A DNA stretch of 9,542 bases from NCBI GenBank assembly GCA_003503995.1, contig DOCA01000148.1, forward strand, positions 1-9,542, read 5' to 3'. This DNA is from Holosporales bacterium (GTDB lineage Bacteria; Pseudomonadota; Alphaproteobacteria; Caedimonadales; UBA9215). The position numbers were made by a program, and so were the translations under genes. Under the pieces are notes generated by a model, which had not been told where the DNA came from, ran no database searches, and worked only from the letters and a program-made list of their open reading frames with translations. This document shows, one piece after another, positions 1 through 7,614 of this stretch. The first letter of the stretch is position 1. The number at the start of each line of letters is the position of its first letter.

Positions 1-332
1 TCCAAAACTAAACTACTATAGGTTGCGTTCGGTGGTATTGTAAATACGAAATCAGCTGCCGAGATCTAGAGGATATGATGTTGGAACGAGGCGTTGAAGT
101 TGATCATATAACTTTGTTTCGCTGGATCCAGCACTATGCCCCTGAAATGGAAAAGCGACTTCGCTGGTATTATAAGCCAACATTAGGGTTCAGTTGGCAA
201 GTCGATGACCCAAAGGGCGGCGCATAGCAGTTAAACATATGTAAAGGTTAAGGGAAAGTTGTGTTACCTCTATCGGGCTATTGATAAGAATGGGAATACC
301 ATTGATTTCTATCTCTCTAGAACTCGCAATGC

Positions 333-352
333 CAAAGCGGCTAAAAGGTTTT
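333..352 (+). repeat. 20-bp direct repeat, upstream copy
   Basis: CAAAGCGGCTAAAAGGTTTT at 333-352 encodes part of the normal RNAKAAKRFLG segment of the transposase, so this is the original copy. The identical 20 bases occur again at 598-617 in the same pseudogene. Confidence 0.9.
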
Positions 353-597
353 TAGGCAAGGCTTTAAAGAGTTTGAAGCCTTGGGCGCATCCAAGAACCA
401 TCAATACAGATAAGGCACCATCCTATATTTCTGCAATTGCAGAACTCTCTAAAGAAGGGAAGTGTCCGCTAGATAGATATTGCCCATAGATCCGTGAAAT
501 ATCTTAATAATAGGGTTGAGTCAGATCATGGAAAACTAAAACGCCTTATCAAGCCAACCCTTGGTTTTAAATCTATGGAAATGGCTTATGCAACACT

Positions 598-617
598 CAA
601 AGCGGCTAAAAGGTTTT
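598..617 (+). repeat. 20-bp direct repeat, downstream copy carrying a 10-bp insertion
   Basis: This copy is identical to 333-352. IS6-family proteins read TLKGFEVMR here, which would need CTCAAAGGTTTTGAAGTC. The window instead has ten extra bases between CAAAG and AGGTTTT, turning the site into a copy of the upstream one. Flanking bases differ (T at 597 versus C at 332; G at 618 versus T at 353), so the shared tract is exactly 20 bp. Confidence 0.85.
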
Positions 618-766
618 GAAGTCATGCGCATGTTTAAGAAAGGGCAGTTCAATGTCTGTATTCCTGAGAAAAATATCATGGGAGAAATCCATCTTATTAA
701 CAGACAATTCAATATCTAGGACGCTTAAATGTCAAAATTAAAGGACCTCATTAACTTCTAACTTTT

Positions 767-780
767 TTTACAACAGAGCC
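767..780 (-). repeat. IS6-family right terminal inverted repeat
   Basis: TTTACAACAGAGCC is the outer 14 bp of the right end. Its reverse complement begins with GG and contains the CTGTTG core typical of IS6-family ends. It lies 48 bp after the last transposase codon. Confidence 0.8.
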
Positions 781-804
781 CTTTTTAAGAATAATGAAAA
801 AGCC

Positions 805-2103
805 TTAGAACTTAACGCGCATACCTGAGAGAACAACCTTTGCATCTTTATAGCGCGCAGGCTGACGAGAGGGCCCATCTAGCTTATAAATACGTCCAGC
901 CACAAAAAGCTCCGTTGCAATGCGATCCAAGAACTGTGTCAGCATCACACCATAACTCGTGCCTTTATATTGATCTCGCTCGTTTTGAGGGCGTGTATCA
1001 AAAATCAAGTTTTTATATTGACCATAGTCGATGGCAAAAGCCGTTTTTCCCGCTTCAATAAAAGAGTGTTGATAACCCAATTTTGCAAAATAGATACTCC
1101 CGTTACGCGTGTTTCTAGATTTCCAATCACGGTGAAGAGCGGAGAGGAAAATATTAATACCATTGGTAAAGAGAACACCAACTGAGCCATTAAACTGATG
1201 GTACTTAGCTGGTGTACTGCCACCAGGTACAGAAACTGTTTTACTTAGGCGACGCAAATAGGCCCCCTGAGCGCCAATTTTAATACCATTTACCTTGCCA
1301 GCATACTTTAAGGCGATATCCCAGTTATCATTTCGACCCTTATAGTAATGACTGGTTTGCAATCTTAGGCCATAAAATTCAGGGGTGTCATAACGAATAC
1401 GATTACGGCGAAACAAGCCATCTCCTGAATCAAAGACCGTTTCAACAATCATGCGTTGCCCATTAAGAGTTGCCTTTGCGTTTGTGGTGCTATCAAAAAA
1501 TTGTATACCTGCCCCCATAAAAGAAAGGGACGAACCCGCAGAAACAACGCCCGTGCCTGACATATCCACATCTTCCATAGTACCATCAGAAGCCGTCGAA
1601 CCTTGCCCAACAAACAAACGTCCCCACTTTGTATCATCGATATAAACTTCCATCTTACGATGGGTAAAAGGCTGGCTATCATTGGCATCATGCACATCAA
1701 TTCTGTCTGTTGAATTGGGCTCAAAAGCCTCTTCAATCACCGCGTAAATTTTTGTTTGTTCACTTATTTTTCCAACGGCTGTAATATTCAGTCGGGATGG
1801 TGAGCTATCAACATCTGCGTGAACCGTATTAGAATTCTTGCCATTACTATGCCACACAACGGCCCTATTTAAATGACCCCCTAGCTTTAGAGACAAAGCA
1901 TTCCCACTGGTCACGGCCTCTTTTTCACTAAGACCTAGGAACTTTGTTTCTTTGGACTCAAGCTCATTGATGCGCTTTGAGAGGACCTCAACTTGTTTTT
2001 GAAGGGCGGCCTCTTCCGTTTGCGTGCTATTATCTGCAAAAGCTGGCAAATAAAGAAATTGAAATATCACAAAGAAAGCTATGGATGTGCGTTTGGTAGT
2101 CAT
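805..2103 (-). CDS. Outer-membrane porin with N-terminal coiled coil
   Basis: A 432-residue predicted outer-membrane beta-barrel protein that would allow diffusion of small solutes. Residues 1-23 form a signal peptide: basic MTTKR, a hydrophobic core, and a cut site after LPAFA. Residues about 28-53 (EEAALQKQVEVLSKRINELESKE) have heptad spacing of a short periplasmic coiled coil, as in many trimeric porins. The rest alternates polar and hydrophobic residues in short strands rich in Gly, Tyr and Phe, e.g. LSLKLGGHLNRAVVW and AKLGYQHSF. The protein ends in VKF, and a C-terminal Phe is the usual barrel-assembly signal. Length fits porin families of about 400-450 residues. I cannot assign a substrate or subfamily. 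The start follows AGGA about 13 nt upstream, rather far. An IS6-type element begins 25 bp past the stop, and no clear terminator remains in between. Confidence 0.85.
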   Translation of the reverse strand: MTTKRTSIAFFVIFQFLYLPAFADNSTQTEEAALQKQVEVLSKRINELESKETKFLGLSEKEAVTSGNALSLKLGGHLNRAVVWHSNGKNSNTVHADVDSSPSRLNITAVGKISEQTKIYAVIEEAFEPNSTDRIDVHDANDSQPFTHRKMEVYIDDTKWGRLFVGQGSTASDGTMEDVDMSGTGVVSAGSSLSFMGAGIQFFDSTTNAKATLNGQRMIVETVFDSGDGLFRRNRIRYDTPEFYGLRLQTSHYYKGRNDNWDIALKYAGKVNGIKIGAQGAYLRRLSKTVSVPGGSTPAKYHQFNGSVGVLFTNGINIFLSALHRDWKSRNTRNGSIYFAKLGYQHSFIEAGKTAFAIDYGQYKNLIFDTRPQNERDQYKGTSYGVMLTQFLDRIATELFVAGRIYKLDGPSRQPARYKDAKVVLSGMRVKF

Positions 2104-2208
2104 ATCTATTTCTAATTCCTGTCCTGTAAAGAAAAACCCCTTATAAGGCGTCTACAAACGAGCCTTCTGCAGAGTCTCCTATAGTTTCTCTCGAAATGCA
2201 CCATAGGT

Positions 2209-2223
2209 CAAATTTAAAATTTG
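2209..2223. repeat. 15-bp inverted repeat upstream of porin
   Basis: CAAATTT-A-AAATTTG is a perfect inverted repeat 106 bp upstream of the porin start and 43 bp past the end of the symporter gene. It could be a regulator site for the porin promoter, but AT-rich palindromes arise easily by chance. I found no convincing -35/-10 pair here. A second palindrome, CCTTATAAGG at 2139-2148, lies closer to the start codon. Confidence 0.25.
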
Positions 2224-2265
2224 TTTAAAATGCAATTGAATTATCGAAATAATTTTTTGTGATTT

Positions 2266-3656
2266 TTAAGCAACGCTTTTGATGGATTTTCTACCTTGGC
2301 GAGTGACGAGAATCATAAAAACAATAGCATTGGCAACAACGCCAACAAAAAGACCATCGAACCCCGTTGAGGATGCCCAAAGCTGATTCCAGACAATAAC
2401 AGCCACAATGCCCGAACTCGCACTCAAGATAAAATCTCGCTCTGTAACTTTAAAACCAATCATCCCCATGGCCAAAGGAACTAAGATAATAGGCGACCAA
2501 AAATTATAGCTATAGAGAAGAATATCAAGAGCACTATCCATTGAAATGGCAAAAAAGATCGCCATAACGCCAATCAGAAAAGTAAAAAGACGTGTTAAAG
2601 AAAGTTCTTTTTGGGGGCGCAAATCATTTTGACGAAGAGGCTTGATAATATCATGAACAATGGCAATGGCAGCAGCATTGAGGTATGAGTCCGCAGAAGA
2701 CATAATGCACGCCACAATTCCAGCAACAGCCAAGCCTTTTAAACCCGATGGCAAAACTGTGTTAATAACAAAAGGCAGAGACATATTAGCGTCCAAACCG
2801 CCCTCAAGGGAAAGAGCAACAAGGCCTATTAAACCAGCAATAATAAAAAAGGGAATCGACATTAAACTACTCCACAATGTACCTCTAGCCGTTGTTTTGG
2901 GATTTTTTGCAATAAAAAGGCGTTGTACATAAGGCGGCACGAGGGCTTCTCCGATAAGGAGACTGAGGAACAAACTAACCATTGTGGTTAAAGCAAGAGG
3001 CCCTGGAACAGCAAGATGAGTCGTCGGAATCGACGCAACTAATTGATCAACGCCGCCTATGTATTGGACGCCCAGAAAAAGAGTAAGAGGGATAGCGAAA
3101 ATAAGAACACAAAATTGAAGGATATCCGTTGCAATCACAGCACGAATGCCCCCATAAACAGAATAAGCGATAACAATGCCGCACCCAATAATAATTCCAA
3201 CGGTTGGATCAATACCAAGAAATAAATTAAAGACAAAGCCTGTTGCTTTAACCTGAGCCCCAATAATGCCAGCACAGACAATAGCAGAGGAGACACCTGT
3301 AATGAGTTTGGCCCGTTGGCCATAGAGGGTTTCCATAATATCGCCAACGGAATAAGCTTCTTGAAAACGCCTCATTTTTGGGGCTAGGAATTTTGCCACA
3401 AGAAAAAGCTGTAAGCTAAATCCTAACAAACACAACGTATAAGCAATACCTGATTCAAAGGTTTTTTCACTGATACCAAAAGTATAGCCACCCCCGATAT
3501 AAGACGCTGAAAGCGTTGCAAATAAAGCAAATGCGCATAGTTTCTCCCGCCAACAGCGTAAGTTTTAATGTCAGAAATTTGCCGTCCTGCATAGGCACCA
3601 ACAATCAACATAAGCAGTAAGAACAAACTTAAAACAGTATAATCCACGAAGTCCAT
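2266..3656 (-). pseudogene. Sodium:solute symporter (SSS family), one frameshift
   Basis: A gene for an inner-membrane Na+-coupled symporter of the SSS family (PutP/PanF type), interrupted once. From the start at 3656, reading gives MDFVDYTVLSLFLLLMLIVG and then AVGGRNYA. At about 3533-3540 the frame is lost. The next frame continues smoothly with AFALFATLSASYIGGGYTFG, ISEKTFESGIAYT and onward to the stop at 2266. The total span of 1391 nt is one base short of 464 codons, so a 1-bp deletion explains it; the repaired protein would be 463 residues, normal for the family. Family marks after the break: GGIRAVIATDILQF, PPYVQRLFIAKNP, and SSADSYLNAAA, the conserved Na+-site helix. A good ribosome site (AAAGGGA, 7 nt before ATG) precedes the start. 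Substrate unknown. It could be a genuine recent pseudogene, or a sequencing error in an intact gene, because the rest is undamaged. Confidence 0.8.
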
Positions 3657-3849
3657 AAAAAGTCCCTTTTATTTTCATCTAAAGACTAGCAGAGGAAATT
3701 AAGTGTGTTAATCCTTAATAAAGCTTAGGTAACAAAAGGGTTAGATGGAAAACAGCGCTGCTCTTTCTTCGTCTCAATTCTGCATTCCATTGCCTGAACA
3801 TCTTGTGCCTTTAAGGATGGCATCAAGTGCAGATTTTTAATGTATTTTT

Positions 3850-4731
3850 TTACTTTTGCTCTTTGAACTTTGGAATTTCCTGAAAAATTTTATTTACCTT
3901 TCCATGGCGCAGTTCGGTCGGAGGATGGCTGGTCGTATATGAGGCCATAAAAGTATTTGCTGGTGGTGTATCCAGTGGTGCAATAAAATCTAGAAAATTT
4001 GGTAATCCCTCATCACGGGTCAACCTGATTGCATAGTCATCAGCCTTATATTCTATCGTTGATGATAATAGGCTTTCAAACCAGTTCGACGCACGAATAA
4101 GCAGAACTCCTGAAAACCCAACAATGAACAACGGAGACAAAAAAACCATCGCCAAAATTTTAAGAATGCTCATATTACCATTATCAAAATTTATAATCGG
4201 CAAACATAAAAAGTCCCAGGTAATAATAAGGGGCTGTAATGCCGACATTTTAAGGGATAAATAGAAGGTGTCCTTGTTGACTAGATGACCTAATTCATGC
4301 GCAAAAACTGCCCGCGCCTGATCTTCCTCACCCTTTAACAGTCCAGTTGTCATGGCGACCGAACGAGACCCAAAAGCCATTGCATTCGGGGATTCATCGG
4401 AAACCATCCGCAAACGAGGAGAAGGAAAGGAGGCAATTCCACTCTTTTCAGCACGCTTGTTCAATTCGTCAACGATTGCATTGAGCTTTGTCAGCTCACG
4501 CAGGGAAGGTTTCCGCGTATTCAAGGTCAAATCTTGAAAAGTATCACCCAGCGGCGAGAGATTAAACGCAATCCAAAGAGCATATAAAAGCAGAATAAAA
4601 GATAACAAATAGTTTTCATTTGGCTTCGTAACGATTCCACAAGAAACCAACACTGCACCAAGTGCGACAAGGGCTGCAACTCCCACGGCAATAAAAATTG
4701 CTATGAGTAAAAATCTACATATTTTGACCAC
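3850..4731 (-). CDS. HtpX-like M48 membrane zinc metalloprotease
   Basis: A membrane-bound M48 peptidase resembling HtpX, which degrades damaged or misassembled membrane proteins. From the GTG at 4731 it has 293 residues. Two hydrophobic segments come first (about 5-32 and 40-60). The catalytic AHELGH motif follows, with HELGH at 145-149 (two zinc-binding His and the catalytic Glu). Two more hydrophobic stretches follow at about 160-180 and 188-213, then EYKAD with the third zinc ligand Glu227, then SHPPTELR at 268-275, the usual M48 closing motif. This order is the HtpX layout. I prefer the GTG at 4731 because GGAGG lies 7 nt upstream (4739-4743). The GTG at 4761 would add ten residues (303 in all) but has no ribosome site. 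It is transcribed away from the brnQ pair. Substrate and exact subfamily are not determinable. Confidence 0.85.
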   Translation of the reverse strand: MVKICRFLLIAIFIAVGVAALVALGAVLVSCGIVTKPNENYLLSFILLLYALWIAFNLSPLGDTFQDLTLNTRKPSLRELTKLNAIVDELNKRAEKSGIASFPSPRLRMVSDESPNAMAFGSRSVAMTTGLLKGEEDQARAVFAHELGHLVNKDTFYLSLKMSALQPLIITWDFLCLPIINFDNGNMSILKILAMVFLSPLFIVGFSGVLLIRASNWFESLLSSTIEYKADDYAIRLTRDEGLPNFLDFIAPLDTPPANTFMASYTTSHPPTELRHGKVNKIFQEIPKFKEQK

Positions 4732-4738
4732 GACTATA

Positions 4739-4743
4739 CCTCC
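4739..4743 (-). promoter_or_regulatory. Strong Shine-Dalgarno deciding the M48 start
   Basis: GGAGG on the minus strand is 7 nt before the GTG at 4731-4729. The longer alternative start at 4761 has CATAGCTGA in front of it and no purine-rich site. The start at 4731 is therefore favoured. Confidence 0.6.
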
Positions 4744-4784
4744 ACTAGATTTGAATATCACTCAGCTATGAGGGTAATCTGATT

Positions 4785-4813
4785 AACATAAAAAATATAG
4801 ATTAAATTATCAA
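4785..4813 (-). promoter_or_regulatory. Predicted sigma70-type promoter for the M48 gene
   Basis: On the minus strand TTGATA (4808-4813) and TATGTT (4785-4790) are separated by exactly 17 bp, matching the consensus at 5/6 and 4/6 positions. Transcription would begin near 4778, giving a leader of about 47 nt to the GTG at 4731. Confidence 0.4.
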
Positions 4814-4966
4814 ATAAGACCCATTTACATGTGAAGTGCGTCAATTAACTATCGATTTAGCCTTCGTAAAAACACTTCCACTGCCTTATTTCCCATATTT
4901 TGGAAACTGATACTTTATTTTTCTATTAACAGAATAATCCTCTACACGCAAAAAACTAGGGCAATC

Positions 4967-4996
4967 TTGACAAAATAGGGTAGTGCGTGCGACAGT
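4967..4996 (+). promoter_or_regulatory. Possible promoter for the brnQ pair
   Basis: A perfect TTGACA at 4967-4972 lies 55 bp before the preferred brnQ start at 5028. The -10 element is poor: GACAGT at 4991-4996 after an 18-bp spacer matches only 3/6. The -35 match and position make a promoter plausible; the exact -10 is uncertain. Confidence 0.3.
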
Positions 4997-5027
4997 GATG
5001 CTTACATCATTTTCATACTGCAGTTTT

Positions 5028-6200
5028 ATGTCTTATACACGCCTCGTTTTTGTTGCTGGTTTTGCCATGTTTTCCATGTTTTTTGGATCAGGCAACCTTG
5101 TTTTTCCTCTTATGATTGGCGTCAAAAGCCTTGATCAATTTCACATCGCCTCCATTGGCCTTATGATTACGGGTGTCCTTGTCCCCTTTGTTGGCCTCCT
5201 GTCCATGATTTATTATAGCGGCAACCGACAGCTCTTTTTCAAAAGTCTTGGTGCTCCTACAGCCTTTATTTTAACTTTTTCCATGCTCTCTCTCATGGGG
5301 CCCTTTGGGGTCTTACCACGCTGTATTATTGTTGCCCATGGAGGCGTTGACCTTGTTTTTGAGGGTCTTTCAGCTCCAATTTTCAACGGGATTTTTTGTG
5401 CCGTCACCGCCTTTTTGGCATGGCATAAATCAAGAATCATTGAGCTCATTGGAACATTCTTAACCCCCCTTTTATTGTTGGGTATATTTGCTTTAATCAC
5501 TGCAGGAATCCTTTTAGGACCAACACCAGCCCCAAGCGACCTCACAACAAGTGGCGCTTTAACCACTGGCCTCCTCCAAGGCTATCAAACTATGGATCTT
5601 CTAGCAGCGTTCTTTTTCTCAGCCACCACCGTTATTTTCATAGCCCGCGCCTTAACCACCCATGAAGACAAACAAAATCTCGAACGCCTCAGTCTAACAG
5701 CTTGCCTTATTGGGGCTTTCTTGCTCTCCTTGGTGTACTTAGGATTTGTGTATTTGGGTGCAAAATATGCCCCCGTTCTTTGCCAAGTTGCGCCTGAGAA
5801 ATTACTCGTCGTCATTGCCGAGCAATCCCTTGGGCACCTTGCTCTTCCCTTGGCAGCGATTGTCATTGCCCTTGCGACCTTGACCACGGCCACAATTCTA
5901 GCCTCCCTTTTTGCAGACTTTTTACAAAAGGACATGCTGCAAGAAAAAATCCCTCGCTGGTTGGCCCTCGTTATCACACTCATCATTGGTTATACGTTTT
6001 CACTCCTTGGGTTCTCGGACCTTGCCAGCTGGATTGCAAATGCCCTGATGATTGCCTACCCTGCTCTTATTGGGTATGCCCTTGCAAAAATCATTGCTAA
6101 AAAAACGGGTCATAAATACGCCCGAGAAGTTTTTTGGCTTATTCTCCTTGCCTCTATCATTGCCAAAGTTCTGGCCCACCTTGGATTTTTTAAGTCATGA
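5028..6200 (+). CDS. brnQ: LIVCS/BrnQ branched-chain amino acid:cation symporter, first copy
   Basis: An inner-membrane transporter of the LIVCS (BrnQ) family, which imports leucine, isoleucine and valine with Na+ or H+. From ATG 5028 it has 390 residues and is hydrophobic throughout, with about 11-12 likely membrane helices. Family signatures: GFAMFSMFFGSGNLVFP at 11-27, GPFGVLPR at 91-98, QGYQTMDLLAAFFFS at 184-198, and FADFL at 295-299. It is somewhat shorter than the usual 430-440 residues. A GTG at 4983 is in frame and would add 15 residues, but the following paralogue starts exactly at the same MSYTRLV, so 5028 is preferred despite a weak ribosome site. The stop TGA overlaps the next start in ATGA, which indicates one operon with coupled translation. 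Import of these amino acids fits a host-dependent lifestyle. The exact substrate among branched-chain amino acids is inferred from family only. Confidence 0.9.
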   Translation: MSYTRLVFVAGFAMFSMFFGSGNLVFPLMIGVKSLDQFHIASIGLMITGVLVPFVGLLSMIYYSGNRQLFFKSLGAPTAFILTFSMLSLMGPFGVLPRCIIVAHGGVDLVFEGLSAPIFNGIFCAVTAFLAWHKSRIIELIGTFLTPLLLLGIFALITAGILLGPTPAPSDLTTSGALTTGLLQGYQTMDLLAAFFFSATTVIFIARALTTHEDKQNLERLSLTACLIGAFLLSLVYLGFVYLGAKYAPVLCQVAPEKLLVVIAEQSLGHLALPLAAIVIALATLTTATILASLFADFLQKDMLQEKIPRWLALVITLIIGYTFSLLGFSDLASWIANALMIAYPALIGYALAKIIAKKTGHKYAREVFWLILLASIIAKVLAHLGFFKS

Positions 6201-7366
6201 GTTACACGCGTCTTGTTTTAACCGCTGGGTTTGCCATGTTCGCCATGTTCTTTGGATCAGGCAATCTTGTTTTCCCCCTTATGGTTGGGGTTATCTCTCA
6301 GAGTAACTTCCAAATTGCCTCCATGGGACTCGTCATTACAGGAGTAGCTGTTCCTTTTTTGGGCCTTCTAGGCATGCTCTATTACAGTGGTAATCGACAT
6401 CTCTTTTTTAAAACCCTCGGCAAACCTCTTGCTTTTATTTTAACTTTTGCCATGCTTGGCCTACTTGGTCCTTTTGCCGTTGTTCCCCGCTGCACCATTG
6501 TTGCCCATGGCGGCATTACCCTAATCGCCCCTTTCCTTTCTCCAGTCTTTTTCAACGCTGTTTTCTTGGGTATCACCCTGGTTCTCGCTTGGAAAAAAAC
6601 AAGAATCATTGAAATCATCGGAACCTTTCTAACACCTTGGCTTTTAGGAGGCATTATTGCCATCATCGTTGCAGGCCTCCTCTTTGGTCCTGAGATTTCA
6701 CCAAGCCTCCTTAAGGCAAACCAAGCCTTTACAACAGGACTTTCAAAAGGCTATCAAACCATGGACTTGTTGGCAGCTTTCTTTTTCTCTGCAGCAACTG
6801 TTGCCTTTATTGCTAAAGCCCTTACCACCCACAAAGACAAACAAAATCTCGAAAAACTAAGTGTTACTGCCTGTTTAATTGGTGCCTTTTTGCTTACTGT
6901 TGTTTACCTTGGTTTTGTAGCCTTAGGAGCGAAATTTGCGCTCCTTTTGCACGGCATTGACCCTGAAAAGCTGCTCGTCGTTATTGCCCAACAGTCCTTA
7001 GGAAATCTCGCTCTTCCCATTGCAGCTGTTATTATTGGCTTGGCGTGCCTTACCACTGCTGCCATTCTAACGTCTTTATTTGCTGATTTTCTTCATAAAG
7101 ACATCCTAAGAGAGCGCATCCCCCGGCATGTTGCTCTCATTGCAACGATTCTTCTCTCGTATACCCTTTCCCTTGTTGGGTTTGTGACACTTGCCTCTTG
7201 GATCGCCTTTGCGCTTGAAATTGTTTATCCAGCCCTTATTGTCTTTAGCATCGTGGCGATTTTCCATCACAAAACCCAGCACCGTTTTGAGAAGTATCAC
7301 CTCTCAAAAATCTCCTTTGGCCTTGTGATCGCTGCTTCCCTTTATGTTAAGTTTTTCACTTCCTAA
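6197..7366 (+). CDS. brnQ: LIVCS/BrnQ branched-chain amino acid:cation symporter, second copy
   Basis: A second, 389-residue LIVCS-family importer, clearly a tandem paralogue of the gene before it. The two can be aligned from residue 1 (MSYTRLVLTAGFAMFAMFFG) to the C-terminus almost without gaps, including FFGSGNLVFP, GPFAVVPR, KGYQTMDLLAAFFFS and LTTHKDKQNLEKLS. Differences are spread along the whole length and concentrate in loops and the last 40 residues, so the duplication is not recent. The start ATG at 6197 overlaps the upstream stop (ATGA, 6197-6200), so it is probably translated by ribosomes finishing the first gene. No clear terminator follows the stop at 7366. The pair may differ in substrate (e.g. 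leucine versus valine) or in affinity; the sequence does not say. Confidence 0.9.
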   Translation: MSYTRLVLTAGFAMFAMFFGSGNLVFPLMVGVISQSNFQIASMGLVITGVAVPFLGLLGMLYYSGNRHLFFKTLGKPLAFILTFAMLGLLGPFAVVPRCTIVAHGGITLIAPFLSPVFFNAVFLGITLVLAWKKTRIIEIIGTFLTPWLLGGIIAIIVAGLLFGPEISPSLLKANQAFTTGLSKGYQTMDLLAAFFFSAATVAFIAKALTTHKDKQNLEKLSVTACLIGAFLLTVVYLGFVALGAKFALLLHGIDPEKLLVVIAQQSLGNLALPIAAVIIGLACLTTAAILTSLFADFLHKDILRERIPRHVALIATILLSYTLSLVGFVTLASWIAFALEIVYPALIVFSIVAIFHHKTQHRFEKYHLSKISFGLVIAASLYVKFFTS

Positions 7367-7491
7367 ACCTCCTTCTTTTAAATCTTTTAAATTGATTTCA
7401 ATGAAACCAAGGGGATACCTCGTGCAGAGTCTTCAATTACTCGAATCTAAATTGACACCCCTCAAGAAGAGCTTTTAAATTTATAGAGAAG

Positions 7492-7513
7492 CCAGTAAAC
7501 TCTGTATTACTGG
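7492..7513 (+). repeat. Perfect 7-bp hairpin in the brnQ downstream region
   Basis: CCAGTAA and TTACTGG flank an 8-nt loop. The stem is followed by GAAACAG rather than a T-run, so termination is unlikely. Function unknown. Confidence 0.35.
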
Positions 7514-7599
7514 GAAACAGTGGACCGCCTCAAACTGCGTGTCGGTTCGTTAACATAGTCTTTTCAAAAAGATTTCAGTCTAGGAAAGAGCGATCGACG

Positions 7600-7614
7600 A
7601 CTATATCTTATAGT
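7600..7614. repeat. 15-bp inverted repeat upstream of the amidotransferase gene
   Basis: ACTATA-TCT-TATAGT is a perfect inverted repeat centred 67 bp before the start codon at 7674. Position and symmetry would suit a regulator binding site; this is inference only. Confidence 0.3.

Larger units (their letters stand above)
1..719 (+). pseudogene. IS6-family DDE transposase, multiply frameshifted
   Basis: The remains of an IS6/IS26-type transposase can be read by changing frame. Frame 3 (about 18-208) gives RWYCKYEIS...RDLEDMM and RWIQHYAPEMEKRLRWYYKP, ending at VDD. Frame 1 (235-474) gives VKGK, then CYLYRAIDKNGNTIDFYLS, RNAKAAKRFLGKAL and INTDKAPSY. Frame 2 (479-600) gives AHRSVKYLNNRVESDHGKLK and LIKPTLGFKSM. 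Frame 3 again (612-719) gives GFEVMRMFKKGQFN. All three catalytic codons of the family are still visible: Asp at 204-206, Asp in NTDKAP, and Glu in VESDHGK. Breaks: about 25 extra bp at 209-233 (with TAG at 225-227), a duplicated GATA near 472-479, and 10 extra bp near 602-611. A further disruption near 19-27 is suggested by TAG at 19-21. No reading frame could give a working enzyme. Confidence 0.85.
1..780 (+). mobile_element. IS6-family insertion sequence, right part, degraded
   Basis: The right end is defined by TTTACAACAGAGCC at 767-780. Read outward as GGCTCTGTTGTAAA, it matches the IS26-type end GGCACTGTTGCAAA at 12 of 14 positions. Inside lies a single transposase pseudogene ending at 719, which leaves about 47 bp of non-coding right end, as expected for this family. 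The left inverted repeat and the first transposase codons lie before base 1, so target duplications cannot be checked. The element sits only 24 bp beyond the stop codon of the neighbouring porin gene. It cannot encode an intact transposase, so it would be immobile unless a related copy supplied the enzyme in trans. Confidence 0.85.

Noticed and set aside
1449..1736. Minus-strand 95-codon frame within the porin region
   Set aside because: It is an alternative frame of the porin gene on the same strand, with no signal peptide or domain of its own.
3725..3823. A 32-codon minus-strand frame (MPSLKAQDVQAMECRIE...) just after the M48 gene
   Set aside because: No ribosome site, no recognised family, and too short to separate from chance; a frameshifted M48 tail is not supported because the M48 protein already ends normally after SHPPTELR.
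3802..3827. Hairpin CTTGTGCC/GGCATCAAG between the M48 and symporter genes
   Set aside because: The stem has a bulge and there is no T-run on the minus strand, where both genes are read, so it does not qualify as a terminator.
4983..5027. N-terminal extension of the first BrnQ from GTG 4983
   Set aside because: The tandem paralogue begins at the equivalent of Met at 5028, the extension (RATVMLTSFSYCSF) is not like the family, and the candidate promoter would overlap it.
5585..5986. Open frame of 133 codons on the minus strand inside the first brnQ
   Set aside because: It is antisense to a strongly conserved transporter, its product is an Arg/Lys/Ala-rich sequence with no domain, and similar antisense frames occur at 5213-5566 and 6382-6666, as expected from codon bias.
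7536..7560. tRNA-like GGTTCG motif
   Set aside because: Bases flanking the would-be T loop do not pair (GTCGG against ACATA), and no acceptor or anticodon arms can be drawn.
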